Of a DNA stretch of 64,000 nucleotides, positions 1-7,958 are shown piece by piece. This DNA is from Deltaproteobacteria bacterium (GTDB lineage: Bacteria; Myxococcota_A; Polyangia; DRWM01; JAAZOP01), in NCBI GenBank assembly GCA_016218815.1, contig JACRCX010000080.1, positions 1 to 64,000 of the forward strand, written 5' to 3'. Every line of letters begins with the position of its first letter. Position 1 is the first letter of the stretch. A program made the translations under genes and the position numbers. The notes below the pieces were generated by a model. It made no database searches. It was not told the origin of the DNA and worked only from the letters and a program-made list of their open reading frames with translations.

Positions 1-1
1 C

Positions 2-562
2 TGCCTGCCGGACTCCGAGCGCTATCGCACGACGCTGGTGATCATGACCGTCGGCGGCAACGACATCGCCTCGATCCGCCAGCGCCTCGCCGACGGCGAC
101 CCGCTCGACGACATCTGGGCCCAGACCCGCGAGTTCGTCGGACTGCTCGAGGAGACCGTCCACTGGCTGGTCGACGACCCGACGCGCTTCCCCTACGGCG
201 TCTACGTGATCTTCGCCAACATGTTCGAGTTCACCGACGGCACGGGCGACATCGGCTCCTGCACCGCCGCCGACCTCGGCGGCTTCGGCGCCCCGATCGC
301 CGATCCGGTGCGTGCGGAGGCCCTGGAAGACATGGTCATCTGGGCCAACGAGCAGTACATGCGCATCGCCGTCGAGACGCACACGGACATGATCCTGATG
401 CTCGAGAACTTCTGCGGCCACGGCTTCCACAGCGACGACCCGGCGACCCGGTGCTACCGTGGCCCGGGCACCGAGCGCTGGTTCGACCTGACCTGCATCC
501 ACCCCAACCCGACCGGCCATTCCGTGATCGCCGACATGTTCCTGGCGGTCGTGGATGAGTAG
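2..562 (+). CDS. SGNH/GDSL-type secreted esterase, C-terminal part (5' end outside window)
   Basis: The reading frame is open from the left edge, so only about the last 186 residues are present. A hydrophobic strand leads into VGGND, which matches block III of SGNH/GDSL hydrolases (the GxND oxyanion residues). Near the C-terminus, DLTCIHPNPTGH matches block V, supplying the catalytic Asp and His. The nucleophilic Ser block lies upstream, outside the window. Several cysteines suggest an exported, disulfide-bonded protein. The family hydrolyses ester bonds of lipids or acylated sugars; the substrate cannot be told. A convergent ABC permease gene ends 12 bases downstream. The family call is good; the exact function is unknown. 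Confidence 0.75.
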   Translation, partial: CLPDSERYRTTLVIMTVGGNDIASIRQRLADGDPLDDIWAQTREFVGLLEETVHWLVDDPTRFPYGVYVIFANMFEFTDGTGDIGSCTAADLGGFGAPIADPVRAEALEDMVIWANEQYMRIAVETHTDMILMLENFCGHGFHSDDPATRCYRGPGTERWFDLTCIHPNPTGHSVIADMFLAVVDE

Positions 563-574
563 CGCGGCGCCGCC

Positions 575-1747
575 CTAGCCCTCCGCCCGCAGGTGGGTGC
601 GGCGGAAGAGCAGCACGCCCGCCCCGAAGTAGATGAGGCCCAGCGCCGCCAGCATCGTCAGCTCGTAGGCGATGTCGCCCGGACCGCCGCCCAGGCTCAT
701 CACGCGGTTGAACGCGGCGACCGCGTGCGTCGTGGGCAGGAAGTCGAAGACGCCGACGACCCGGCCCGCCGCCCGGAACAACTCGACCTTCGGCATCGGG
801 AAGACCGAGCCCGAGAAGAACATCAGCAGCATGAACGGGATGGTCGCCAGGAGGTACGCCCGCATCGCCGTCCGCGCGAAACACGCCACGATGAGGCCGA
901 TCCCGACCACGGGAATCGCCGCCGCGAACCCGACGAGCATCGCCGTCCACCACGGACCCACGGAATGGAAGCCGAACGCCAAGGCGGCGAACATGGTGAT
1001 CAGCAGCGACGCCATGCCGACCAGGACCTGCGTCGCCGTCACGCCCGCCAGGTAGTCGAACGCGCTCATCCGCGTCAGCTTCAGCCGCCGCAGCGTCCCA
1101 GCCTCGACCTCCCGCGCCAGCGACAGCGCCGCCGTGTAGAGCATCAGCAGCACGGCCACCAGGAACAGCCCGGGAACGTACACCTCGAACTCCGTTCGAC
1201 CGCCCGAGTCCCCCAGCGCCCGCTCGGCGACCGCCAGCCGCGGCGGCACGCCGCTGTACGAGTCGCCGATCGCCGCCACCGCAGCTTGTGCCACCATCGC
1301 CGCCAGCGTGTAGGAAGGGTTTGTCAAATCGCCCACCAGCGTCACCTCGGCCGGCGGCCCCGCCCCCCCGGCGAGCGCCGCCGACAGCCCCGCCGGCAAC
1401 ACCAGCAGCGCCCCGGCCTCGCGGTTCCGCAGGCGCACCTCCGCCGCCTTCAGGTCCGTCACCCGCTCCACCACGGCCAAGGGCTGCCCGTTCGGATAGC
1501 GAACCTCCGTGAGGCCCGCCCGCACGGCCTCCCCTGCCGCGACCGGAGTGCCGCCCGCCGCAACCGCCGGCCGATCGTCGTCGAGGACCAGCACGCGGAC
1601 CGAGGTCGACCCGCCGCCGCCGGTCATCATCCAGTAGAGGAAGACGAACAGCGTCCCGGTCAGGAGCGTGATCGCGAGGTTCAGGCGGTCGCGGAGCTGG
1701 AGCCGGAACGCGTGGATGAAGACCGTGATCGCGTTCACTGGTGCCAC
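575..1747 (-). CDS. ABC-2 type exporter permease
   Basis: This 390-residue membrane protein has one N-terminal membrane segment (about residues 20-42), a long extracytoplasmic region, and about five closely spaced hydrophobic segments in the C-terminal half. That is the layout of ABC-2 permeases of the YhhJ/DrrB type. It follows its ATPase by about 60 bases on the same strand, behind a TetR regulator, so the three form a drug- or metabolite-export operon. The start is GTG at 1747; a second in-frame GTG at 1738 is equally possible. The cargo cannot be deduced. The family assignment is secure. Confidence 0.85.
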   Translation of the reverse strand: MAPVNAITVFIHAFRLQLRDRLNLAITLLTGTLFVFLYWMMTGGGGSTSVRVLVLDDDRPAVAAGGTPVAAGEAVRAGLTEVRYPNGQPLAVVERVTDLKAAEVRLRNREAGALLVLPAGLSAALAGGAGPPAEVTLVGDLTNPSYTLAAMVAQAAVAAIGDSYSGVPPRLAVAERALGDSGGRTEFEVYVPGLFLVAVLLMLYTAALSLAREVEAGTLRRLKLTRMSAFDYLAGVTATQVLVGMASLLITMFAALAFGFHSVGPWWTAMLVGFAAAIPVVGIGLIVACFARTAMRAYLLATIPFMLLMFFSGSVFPMPKVELFRAAGRVVGVFDFLPTTHAVAAFNRVMSLGGGPGDIAYELTMLAALGLIYFGAGVLLFRRTHLRAEG

Positions 1748-1805
1748 CCCTTTCCGTCGGCCGGAGGCGCGGGACGTCGGACATGGCGGAGCGTTGCAAA
1801 AACGC

Positions 1806-2747
1806 TCATTCTCGTAGCCCCCTTCCCGTGAGCGAGAGGAACACGTCCTCCAGCGTGTTGGGCCGCAGCCGGACCTCGACCGGCACCCGCCCCAGACCGT
1901 CGAGCCGCTCGAGGAGGCCGGCCAGCCGCGGCGCCATCGACGCGGCGCGGACTACCAGCGTCTCGCCGCGCAGAGACGCCTGGTCCACCAGCGGCGCCAC
2001 GCCCTCGCGCGCCGCCTCCAGGTCCGTTGCACCCGGCGGGAAGGTCAGCTCCAGCACGTCCCCCGGGCCGACCCGGCCCTTGAGCCCCTCCGGCGTGTCC
2101 AGCGCCAGGAGCCGCCCGTGATCGATGATCGCCACCCGGTCCGAGACGCGCTCGGCCTCGTCCATGTTGTGCGTCGTGACCAGGACGGTGCGCTGCCGTG
2201 CCTGCCCGCGGATGAAGTCCCGCACCAGCACCCGGCTCTGCGGGTCCAGCCCCGCCTCGGGCTCGTCCAGCACCACGATCGACGGCTCGTGCACCAGCGC
2301 CAGCGCGATGTTGAGACGGCGCTGCATCCCCCCGGAGAGCACCCGTGCCGGATCCCGTGCCCGCCCCTCCAGCCCCAGCGCCGCCAGCAGACGGCGCCCG
2401 CGCTCCTGCGCCTCGCGGGCCCGGAGGCCGTACAGCCGACCCACGTAGGCGAGCTGCTCCAGGCAGCCCAGGTCCCGCCAGACCACGATCTGCTGCGGAC
2501 AGATCCCGACCCGCGTCCGCACCGCGTCGCCGTCCGCGCGCAGCACCTCGCCGTGGACCCGCACCTCGCCCGCGTCCGGCCGCAAGAGGCCGCAGAGCAT
2601 CGAAATCATCGTCGTCTTCCCGGCCCCGTTGGGACCCAGCAGGCCGAAGATCTCGCCGGCCCGCACGTCCAGCGACAGGTCATCGACCGCGGTCAGCGAG
2701 CCGAACTTCTTGCGCAGGCCGATCGCCTGCAGCACCACCTCGGTCAT
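1806..2747 (-). CDS. ABC transporter ATP-binding protein
   Basis: This 313-residue nucleotide-binding subunit powers the ABC-2 permease encoded next. Visible motifs are Walker A (GPNGAGKTT), the signature LSGGMQRR, Walker B with the catalytic Glu (VVLDEPEAGLDP) and the switch His (TTHNMDEAE). The C-terminal 80 residues form the extension usual for DrrA/CcmA-type exporter ATPases. The ATG at 2747 overlaps the TetR stop codon as ATGA, so translation is coupled to the regulator. The open frame continues far upstream but antisense to other genes, and that extension is not real. Confidence 0.93.
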   Translation of the reverse strand: MTEVVLQAIGLRKKFGSLTAVDDLSLDVRAGEIFGLLGPNGAGKTTMISMLCGLLRPDAGEVRVHGEVLRADGDAVRTRVGICPQQIVVWRDLGCLEQLAYVGRLYGLRAREAQERGRRLLAALGLEGRARDPARVLSGGMQRRLNIALALVHEPSIVVLDEPEAGLDPQSRVLVRDFIRGQARQRTVLVTTHNMDEAERVSDRVAIIDHGRLLALDTPEGLKGRVGPGDVLELTFPPGATDLEAAREGVAPLVDQASLRGETLVVRAASMAPRLAGLLERLDGLGRVPVEVRLRPNTLEDVFLSLTGRGLRE

Positions 2748-3520
2748 GACTTCGCCTTCCCCTTCCTGCCGGGCATCGGCGGACTCGCGACCGCGCCGAC
2801 GCCGCTCAGCACCAGCTCCACCAGCGCCTCCACCATCCGCGGTCGATCCACCTCGCCCCCCGTCGTCTGCAGGTACGCGTTGAGGTGCGGCAGGAGCTGA
2901 CCGTCCGCCGCGACGGTCAGGAGCGTGTTCACCACCCGCACGGTCGCCGGGAAATCGAGACCCGCCCGCAGCTCTCCCCGGTCGCGCGCGCCCTCGAGCA
3001 TCGTCTGCAGGGCCGCCAGCATCGCTTCCGCGACCGGCCGGACCACGGAGTCCTGCAAGCCGCCGTCCCCCGCGTACGCGGCGCGGCCGAAGAACTCCAT
3101 CATCGGCACCGCGCCCTCCATCAGCTCCAGTCCGGTCGCCAGGTACATCCGCAGTCCGTCCCGCAGCGGCATGCCCCGCATGAACGGACCCGCCATCGCC
3201 ATGAGGTCCACCATGTACCGCGCGCACAGCTCCACCGCGAAGCGGATCAGCATCTCGCGCGACCCGAAGTAGCTGTACAGCGAGCCGACCGACACCTTGG
3301 CGCGCGCCGCGACCCCGCGCAGCGTCACCCCCGTCGGGCCCCGCGTCTTCGACTCCTCCAGGATCCCCCCCACCACGCCTCGCTGCGCCTCGGGGTCGAG
3401 CCGGCGGAAGGTCCGGGTCACCACCCCGAGCGACTCCAGCTCCAGGATGTGCCGGGGAAGCTGCCCCCACTGCGCCAGCGTCGAGCTTCCGAACCAGTCG
3501 ATCTTCTTCTTCGACGACAT
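2744..3520 (-). CDS. TetR-family transcriptional regulator of the exporter operon
   Basis: This 258-residue regulator probably represses its own operon. The N-terminal third holds a TetR helix-turn-helix: GVAARAKVSVGSLYSYFGSR resembles the recognition helix and the Y-x-Y-F cap of the family. The rest is a helical ligand-binding domain rich in Met and Leu. The ATG at 3520 (MSSKKK) is chosen because the upstream in-frame ATGs lie inside the promoter and operator. The -10 box ends only 7 bases before this ATG, so the transcript would be leaderless. The inducer is unknown; by context it is an exported hydrophobic compound. Confidence 0.88.
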   Translation of the reverse strand: MSSKKKIDWFGSSTLAQWGQLPRHILELESLGVVTRTFRRLDPEAQRGVVGGILEESKTRGPTGVTLRGVAARAKVSVGSLYSYFGSREMLIRFAVELCARYMVDLMAMAGPFMRGMPLRDGLRMYLATGLELMEGAVPMMEFFGRAAYAGDGGLQDSVVRPVAEAMLAALQTMLEGARDRGELRAGLDFPATVRVVNTLLTVAADGQLLPHLNAYLQTTGGEVDRPRMVEALVELVLSGVGAVASPPMPGRKGKAKS

Positions 3521-3524
3521 GTGC

Positions 3525-3556
3525 ATGAACATAGAACATATGTTCATAGATGTCAA
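3525..3556 (-). promoter_or_regulatory. TetR operon promoter with nested palindromic operator
   Basis: On the minus strand, TTGACA (3551-3556) and TATGTT (3528-3533) are separated by 17 bases. The spacer and -10 box are covered by two perfect inverted repeats: ATGAACATA-N5-TATGTTCAT (3525-3547) and, inside it, the 12-base palindrome GAACATATGTTC (3534-3545). The local AT richness contrasts with the surroundings. Repressor binding here would block RNA polymerase directly. Autoregulation is inferred from the position. Confidence 0.8.
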
Positions 3557-3645
3557 TACGTGTGTTCGGCAGTGCCGCGCGCGCCGGGAAAGGCCGCTTG
3601 ACAAAACCCCGCCGCTCGACCCGGATCGGCTCCGCGGAGGCACGC

Positions 3646-4452
3646 ATGGACGACCAACGGCAACCCCCACCCTCCCTCACCCGACGCCGCTTCCTCGGCG
3701 GCGCCGTCACCCTGGTCTGCGCCACGCCCGTCTTCGGCCTCGGCGCCGCCTGCGGCGATCGCGAGGATGGCGACGACGAACACGGCGGCGACGGCGGCGA
3801 CGCGGGCGGCGACGCCCGCGAGACCACGACCGTCGACGGCTGGATCGTGCCGGTCGGCACGAAGCTCTCCGCCGAGCGCTTCGCCGCGCTGTGCGCCCTG
3901 ATGGACGCGCTCATCCCCGGCGACGAGACGTCGCCCGGCGCCGTCCTGGCCCGCGCTCCGTGGTATCTCGACCAGCTCCTCGGCGCCTTCGACGCCGAGC
4001 CGCCGCGCATCTTCGCCGGCGGACCGTACTCCGGACGCCACGGCGGGGACGACGATTTTTCCCGCTTCCAGCCGCTCACCCGCGTCGAGGAACTCCGCTG
4101 GCGCACGTACCTGGAAGGCTCGCGCGGGCTTCCGGAACGCGAGTGGAACGGCCCGGTCGTCGGCCTCCTGGAACGGTACGAGACCGGCCTGGATGCGCTC
4201 GAGGTCGCGGCGCAGGCCGCGCACGGTCGGCGATTCGCCCTGCTGTCGGGGGACGAGCGCCGGGCGCTGCTCCTGGCGGCCGACACGGCCTTCGTCGATC
4301 TGGCCTACGGCCAGGCCGTGGAGGGGACCTACGGTGACCCCGTCTACGGCGGGAACTTCGAGCTGTCGGGCTGGGCGGCGATCGGCTACGAGGGCGACCG
4401 GCAGCCGGAAGGCTACACGGCGCGCGAGATGTCGCACCCGGAGGAGGGCTGA
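3646..4452 (+). CDS. Gluconate 2-dehydrogenase subunit 3-like small subunit, Tat-exported
   Basis: The 268-residue protein begins with a Tat signal (TRRRFLGG) followed by a hydrophobic stretch that ends in AACG, a possible lipobox. An acidic Asp/Gly-rich linker comes next. The mature part resembles the gluconate 2-dehydrogenase subunit 3 family, whose members escort and stabilise a cofactor-bearing GMC flavoprotein across the membrane. The ATG at 3646 is preceded by GCGGAGG at 3634-3640, which decides it over an upstream in-frame start. The flavoprotein gene begins 2 bases after the stop. A TTGACA at 3598-3603 may be the -35 of its promoter; no good -10 was seen. Confidence 0.8.
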   Translation: MDDQRQPPPSLTRRRFLGGAVTLVCATPVFGLGAACGDREDGDDEHGGDGGDAGGDARETTTVDGWIVPVGTKLSAERFAALCALMDALIPGDETSPGAVLARAPWYLDQLLGAFDAEPPRIFAGGPYSGRHGGDDDFSRFQPLTRVEELRWRTYLEGSRGLPEREWNGPVVGLLERYETGLDALEVAAQAAHGRRFALLSGDERRALLLAADTAFVDLAYGQAVEGTYGDPVYGGNFELSGWAAIGYEGDRQPEGYTAREMSHPEEG

Positions 4453-4454
4453 CC

Positions 4455-6095
4455 ATGGCCGACTTCCAGGCCGTCGTCGTCGGCGCCGGCGCGGGCGGTC
4501 CCGTCGCGGCGTACGTCCTTGCCTCGCGCGGCTGGAAGGTCGCGCTGCTCGAGAAGGGTCGCAACCCCTACCCGACGCTCGGCACGTCCCGCCTGCGCGC
4601 GTCGCTGTTCGGCAACGACGAGGTGCGCGGCCGGCGGTACTACGCCTTCCAGGATCCGCTGATCGAGCCGCGGACGTTCCGCGCCAGCGACGCCGAGACC
4701 GTGCGGCCGATGGGCGACATGCAGGGACTGGGCGTCTGCGTCGGCGGCGGCACCGTGCAGTACGACGGCGACTCGCCCCGCGTGCAGCAGGCCGACCTCG
4801 ACTTCCTCTCGCGATTCGGCGCCGTGGACGGCGCCCAGGTCGTCGACTGGCCGCTCACCTACGAGGACCTGGCGCCGTACTTCGACGAGGCCGAGAAGCT
4901 GATCGGCATCCAGGGCCGGGCCGGGACCAACCCGTTCGAGGAGGCCCGCGGACCGTACCCGATGCCGCCGGGCTACGAGCCCAAGGGCGCGACGGTGCTC
5001 ATCCGCGGCGCCGAGCGCCTGGGCTACCACCCGCACCCGATGCCGATGGCGGTCAACTCGATCTTCTACCGCGGCCGGCCCGCCTGCGTGAACTGCGGCT
5101 TCTGCGCCTTCGGCTGCCCGGTCAACGCCAAGGGCTCGACCGCCGTCACGGCGGTGCACGACGCCCTGCGCACCGGCAACCTGACGCTCCTGGCCGAGTG
5201 CTGCGCGCTGCGGGTCGAGACCGACGGCTCCGGGCGGCGGGCGACCGGCGTCCGCTACGTCGATGCGACAGGCGTCGAGCAGGTCGTCACGGCTGACCAC
5301 GTCATCCTGGCCGGCAACGCGATCGAAACGCCGCGCCTGCTGCTGCTCTCGGCCGGCACGTCCCACCCCGACGGACTGGGCAACTCCAGCGGCCTGGTCG
5401 GCCGGTGCCTCATGTTCCACATCGTCTTCTCCGCCATCGGCATCTTCGACGAGGAGATCCGCACCTACCGCGGACGCGTCGTGACCCACGCCCTCGCCGA
5501 CTTCACCCAGCCCGACGGAACCGTCGACTGGATCCGCGGCGGCTACACGGAACTGGGCGGGTCGATCCACCCCGTCGAGGAGGGGATCCGCTATCCGTGG
5601 CCGCTGCACAAGACGCTCATGACGCAGGGAACCTTCCTGAGGCGGATCTCCAACGTCACGATGATCGGCGAGGACGTCCCGGTCGCGAACAACCGCGTCG
5701 ACCTCGACCCCGCCGTCCGGGACGTCTACGGACAACCCGTGGCGCGCGTGACCTACGCCCGGCACGCGCGCGACCAGGCCGTGGTCGACCGCTACACGCC
5801 GAGACTGGAGGAGATCGCCCGCGAGTCGGGCGCGTCGAGCGTCATGAGCTTCGACTTCCATGTCGAGGAAGGCATCCCCGACACGAAGCACATCCTGGGC
5901 TCGACCCGCATGGGGACGGACCCGGCCGCGTCGGTGACCGACCCGTGGGGCCGCCTGCACGACGTCGAGAACGTCTGGATCGCCGACGGCGGGCTGTTCC
6001 CGACCAGCACCGCGTTCAATCCCACGCTGGCGCAGCAGGCGCTCGCGTGGCGGACGGCGGCCTACATCGCCGATCCGGGGAGGCCGCGACCATGA
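4455..6095 (+). CDS. GMC-family FAD-dependent oxidoreductase (membrane dehydrogenase large subunit)
   Basis: This 546-residue flavoprotein probably oxidises a sugar, sugar acid or alcohol and passes electrons to a cytochrome. The N-terminal Rossmann motif is GAGAGGPVAAYVL with an acidic residue closing the second strand (LLEKG). A central Cys cluster, CVNCGFCAFGCPVNAKGST, is typical of GMC subunits of gluconate, fructose and glucose dehydrogenases. The C-terminal part has the FHVEEG, HILGSTRMG and STAFNPTLA segments of GMC_oxred_C, including the catalytic Asn. It is encoded between its small subunit and a hexahaem cytochrome. The substrate cannot be fixed from sequence. Confidence 0.9.
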   Translation: MADFQAVVVGAGAGGPVAAYVLASRGWKVALLEKGRNPYPTLGTSRLRASLFGNDEVRGRRYYAFQDPLIEPRTFRASDAETVRPMGDMQGLGVCVGGGTVQYDGDSPRVQQADLDFLSRFGAVDGAQVVDWPLTYEDLAPYFDEAEKLIGIQGRAGTNPFEEARGPYPMPPGYEPKGATVLIRGAERLGYHPHPMPMAVNSIFYRGRPACVNCGFCAFGCPVNAKGSTAVTAVHDALRTGNLTLLAECCALRVETDGSGRRATGVRYVDATGVEQVVTADHVILAGNAIETPRLLLLSAGTSHPDGLGNSSGLVGRCLMFHIVFSAIGIFDEEIRTYRGRVVTHALADFTQPDGTVDWIRGGYTELGGSIHPVEEGIRYPWPLHKTLMTQGTFLRRISNVTMIGEDVPVANNRVDLDPAVRDVYGQPVARVTYARHARDQAVVDRYTPRLEEIARESGASSVMSFDFHVEEGIPDTKHILGSTRMGTDPAASVTDPWGRLHDVENVWIADGGLFPTSTAFNPTLAQQALAWRTAAYIADPGRPRP

Positions 6096-6102
6096 GGGGG
6101 GA

Positions 6103-6138
6103 GGTTCTTGGTTCTTGGTTGTTGGTTGTTGGTTCCGG
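6103..6138 (+). repeat. Heptamer tandem array (GGTTSTT type)
   Basis: Five consecutive 7-base units: GGTTCTT twice, GGTTGTT twice, then GGTTCCG. The array sits 8 bases after the GMC stop codon in an otherwise tightly packed operon. It is in frame with the following cytochrome if the ATG at 6092 were used. The unit is related to the arrays at 47990-48070 and 28544-28580. Confidence 0.85.
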
Positions 6139-6208
6139 ACGGAACCGCCGGGCGGGGCGCGTTCTGGAATCTTCGCCTTCGCGTTCCGGTTGCGGGCCCG
6201 CCCGGACC

Positions 6209-6763
6209 ATGGCCTGGTACGTCGCACTGGCGCTGCTCGCCGGGGCGGGGTGCGAGGAGGAGGACGACGAGGAAGGGGAGGGGGAGGAGTGCGTGGAGTG
6301 CCACGCCGACGTGGCGGCGCGGTGGGCGAACCCGTCGTCGCACGAGCTGGTGCTCGACTGCCCGATCTGCCATGCCGAGGCGGGCGAGGAGCCCGGGCCG
6401 CAGCACCGGACGATGCCGGACTGTGCGACGTGCCACAGCGAGCGCTCGCACCGGTTCGCGACGACCTGCACCGCCTGCCACGACCCGCACGGCAGCGCCA
6501 ATGCGTTCCTCCTGCGCGAGACGGTCACGACGCCTGACGGTCGCAGCGTGCCCGTGCACGTCACCGCGCCGGAGGGTGCGAGCGCCGACGGCCTGGCGCG
6601 TGCCGGAGTCGCCGGCGCGGAAGCCGGCACCGGCCTGTGCGAGATCTGCCACGACTCGACGGCGTACTACACCCGCCCCGGCGACGGCGCCCCGCACCAC
6701 GCCGACTGGTGCCCGACCTGCCACAGCCACCAGGACGGGTTCCTCCCTGCGGCCGGCCGATGA
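6209..6763 (+). CDS. Hexahaem c-type cytochrome lipoprotein, electron acceptor of the GMC dehydrogenase
   Basis: From ATG 6209 the protein has 184 residues: a short signal peptide ending in the lipobox AGAGC, a run of acidic residues, then six CxxCH haem sites (CVECH, CPICH, CATCH, CTACH, CEICH, CPTCH) and scattered His residues for axial ligands. GMC dehydrogenases normally pair with a mono- or trihaem class I cytochrome, so a six-haem multihaem partner is unusual. An in-frame ATG at 6092 overlaps the GMC stop as ATGA and would add 39 residues encoded partly by the heptamer array. The shorter start is preferred for its lipoprotein signal, although no strong ribosome binding site precedes it. 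Confidence 0.8.
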   Translation: MAWYVALALLAGAGCEEEDDEEGEGEECVECHADVAARWANPSSHELVLDCPICHAEAGEEPGPQHRTMPDCATCHSERSHRFATTCTACHDPHGSANAFLLRETVTTPDGRSVPVHVTAPEGASADGLARAGVAGAEAGTGLCEICHDSTAYYTRPGDGAPHHADWCPTCHSHQDGFLPAAGR

Positions 6764-7191
6764 ACGACAGCCCGCGGACGGACGGCGGCTGTCGCGCGTC
6801 GCACGCGCCGCCGTCCCGCGCTCGAGGCCGGGCGCCCGGGATCCCCGTGCGGGCGCGGCGCAACAAGAAGTACTACCCGATCGACACCGCCCTGCGGCGG
6901 GTCGTCGTCACCCCGGCCGGCGGGGATCGCGGCAAGGCGCTCGAATGCGCCGTGCACCTGGCCCTGCGGCGCCGCTTCGGCCGGACGTACTACTGGCGCG
7001 AGCGCGGCGAGGTCGACTTCGTGGTCCAGGCGGACCGCCGCGTGATCCCGATCCAGGTGAGTTGGGGGGAACCGGCCGAACGCCACGCGAAGGCGCTGGA
7101 GGAGTTCTACGGCCGCTTCCCGCAGGCGGAGGAGGCGGTCACGATCACCGCCGCGGACTGGGAAACCCAGCTCGCGCGCCTCGTTCGCTGA
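6760..7191 (+). CDS. Orphan DUF4143-like domain (C-terminal part of an AAA/DUF4143 protein)
   Basis: This 143-residue product starts at an ATGA overlap with the cytochrome stop. After about 30 low-complexity residues it matches the C-terminal DUF4143 region of AAA_14 ATPases: NKKYYPIDTALRR, then GKALECAVHLALRRRFG and the YYWRERGEVDFVV strand pair. This fold is PD-(D/E)xK nuclease-like. The Glu (GKALE) and Asp (EVDFV) positions are kept, but the final ExK is degenerate (IQVS). The AAA ATPase domain that normally precedes it is absent, so it is either a decayed remnant or a free-standing domain. Its link to the dehydrogenase operon is unexplained. Confidence 0.65.
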   Translation: MNDSPRTDGGCRASHAPPSRARGRAPGIPVRARRNKKYYPIDTALRRVVVTPAGGDRGKALECAVHLALRRRFGRTYYWRERGEVDFVVQADRRVIPIQVSWGEPAERHAKALEEFYGRFPQAEEAVTITAADWETQLARLVR

Positions 7192-7258
7192 GGAGGCACC
7201 CAGCGCCAGGACCGTAGCAAGGACGCCGGGTCTGTCGCTGGCCGGTCGCGGCTCGTAC

Positions 7259-7936
7259 TCAGCTCTCGACCCAGTCCGTGAGCACGTGCAGCAGCAGCGA
7301 GATCCCGTCCGCGGCCCGTCCGTCGATCGTCTCGCGCGACCAGAGCGCCTCCAGGGCGAAGGCCAGGTCCCAGCCTCCGCCGAGCACCACGCGCTCGAAG
7401 ACGAGGCCGACGGGGACCTGGTACGACACCCCGTCGTACTCGCCGTTGCAGCAGCCGAACACGGCCTGGGCCGAGAACCCCGCCCACAGCGCATGAACCT
7501 CATCGATCCGCAGCCCCAACGTGCCGCTCGCGTGACCCATGTAGCCGCCCGGGCCTTCGGGTCCACCGCCGCCGATGCCGAAGACGCTGATGCGCAGATC
7601 CACAGGCCCCATGTAGAAGATGCCGGACAGGAGGGGCCACAGGCCCCAGTTGACCGTCAGGTCCTGCTTCGCGCGCAGACCGTCGTTGCCCGACTGATAG
7701 ACGCCGTTGACCAGGATCGTCACGTCGGCCGCGAACCAGTCTGCCGCCGGCAGGGCCGCGCCGACCGCCGCCTGGACGGTGCCCCGCCCCGGTCCGCCGC
7801 CGGCCGCCAGCGCCGCATGAATCCCCTCGCCCCCGCCCGGCACCGGGATCGGCCCCACGCCCTGCGCCATCGAGATGCAGCCCGCCGCGCCGACGGCGAG
7901 GACGACCGGGACAAGTAGCGATCGATCTCGGTTCAT
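7259..7936 (-). CDS. Hypothetical outer-membrane-type lipoprotein
   Basis: This 225-residue protein has a signal peptide ending in GAAGC (lipobox). The mature part alternates Gly/Ala-rich turns with amphipathic strands, such as VTILVNGVYQSG, VDLRISVFGIGG and TLGLRIDEVHALW, and it ends in a hydrophobic strand. This suggests a small beta-barrel or beta-sandwich at the outer membrane. No family is recognised. The ATG at 7936 has a GGAG site nearby. The gene follows the cyclophilin gene by 22 bases and is probably cotranscribed with it. Confidence 0.7.
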   Translation of the reverse strand: MNRDRSLLVPVVLAVGAAGCISMAQGVGPIPVPGGGEGIHAALAAGGGPGRGTVQAAVGAALPAADWFAADVTILVNGVYQSGNDGLRAKQDLTVNWGLWPLLSGIFYMGPVDLRISVFGIGGGGPEGPGGYMGHASGTLGLRIDEVHALWAGFSAQAVFGCCNGEYDGVSYQVPVGLVFERVVLGGGWDLAFALEALWSRETIDGRAADGISLLLHVLTDWVES

Positions 7937-7958
7937 GAACGCTCCGGTCAGGGCTGCG

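Noticed and set aside
336..1799. Long minus-strand frame of 487 codons over the esterase end and ABC permease
   Set aside because: It is Gly/Arg/Pro-rich low complexity with no motif, and runs in another frame of a permease that has clear membrane segments.
3550..3645. Upstream start extending the gluconate-dehydrogenase subunit by 32 residues
   Set aside because: It would begin next to the TetR promoter without a ribosome binding site; ATG 3646 has GCGGAGG and leads directly into a Tat signal.
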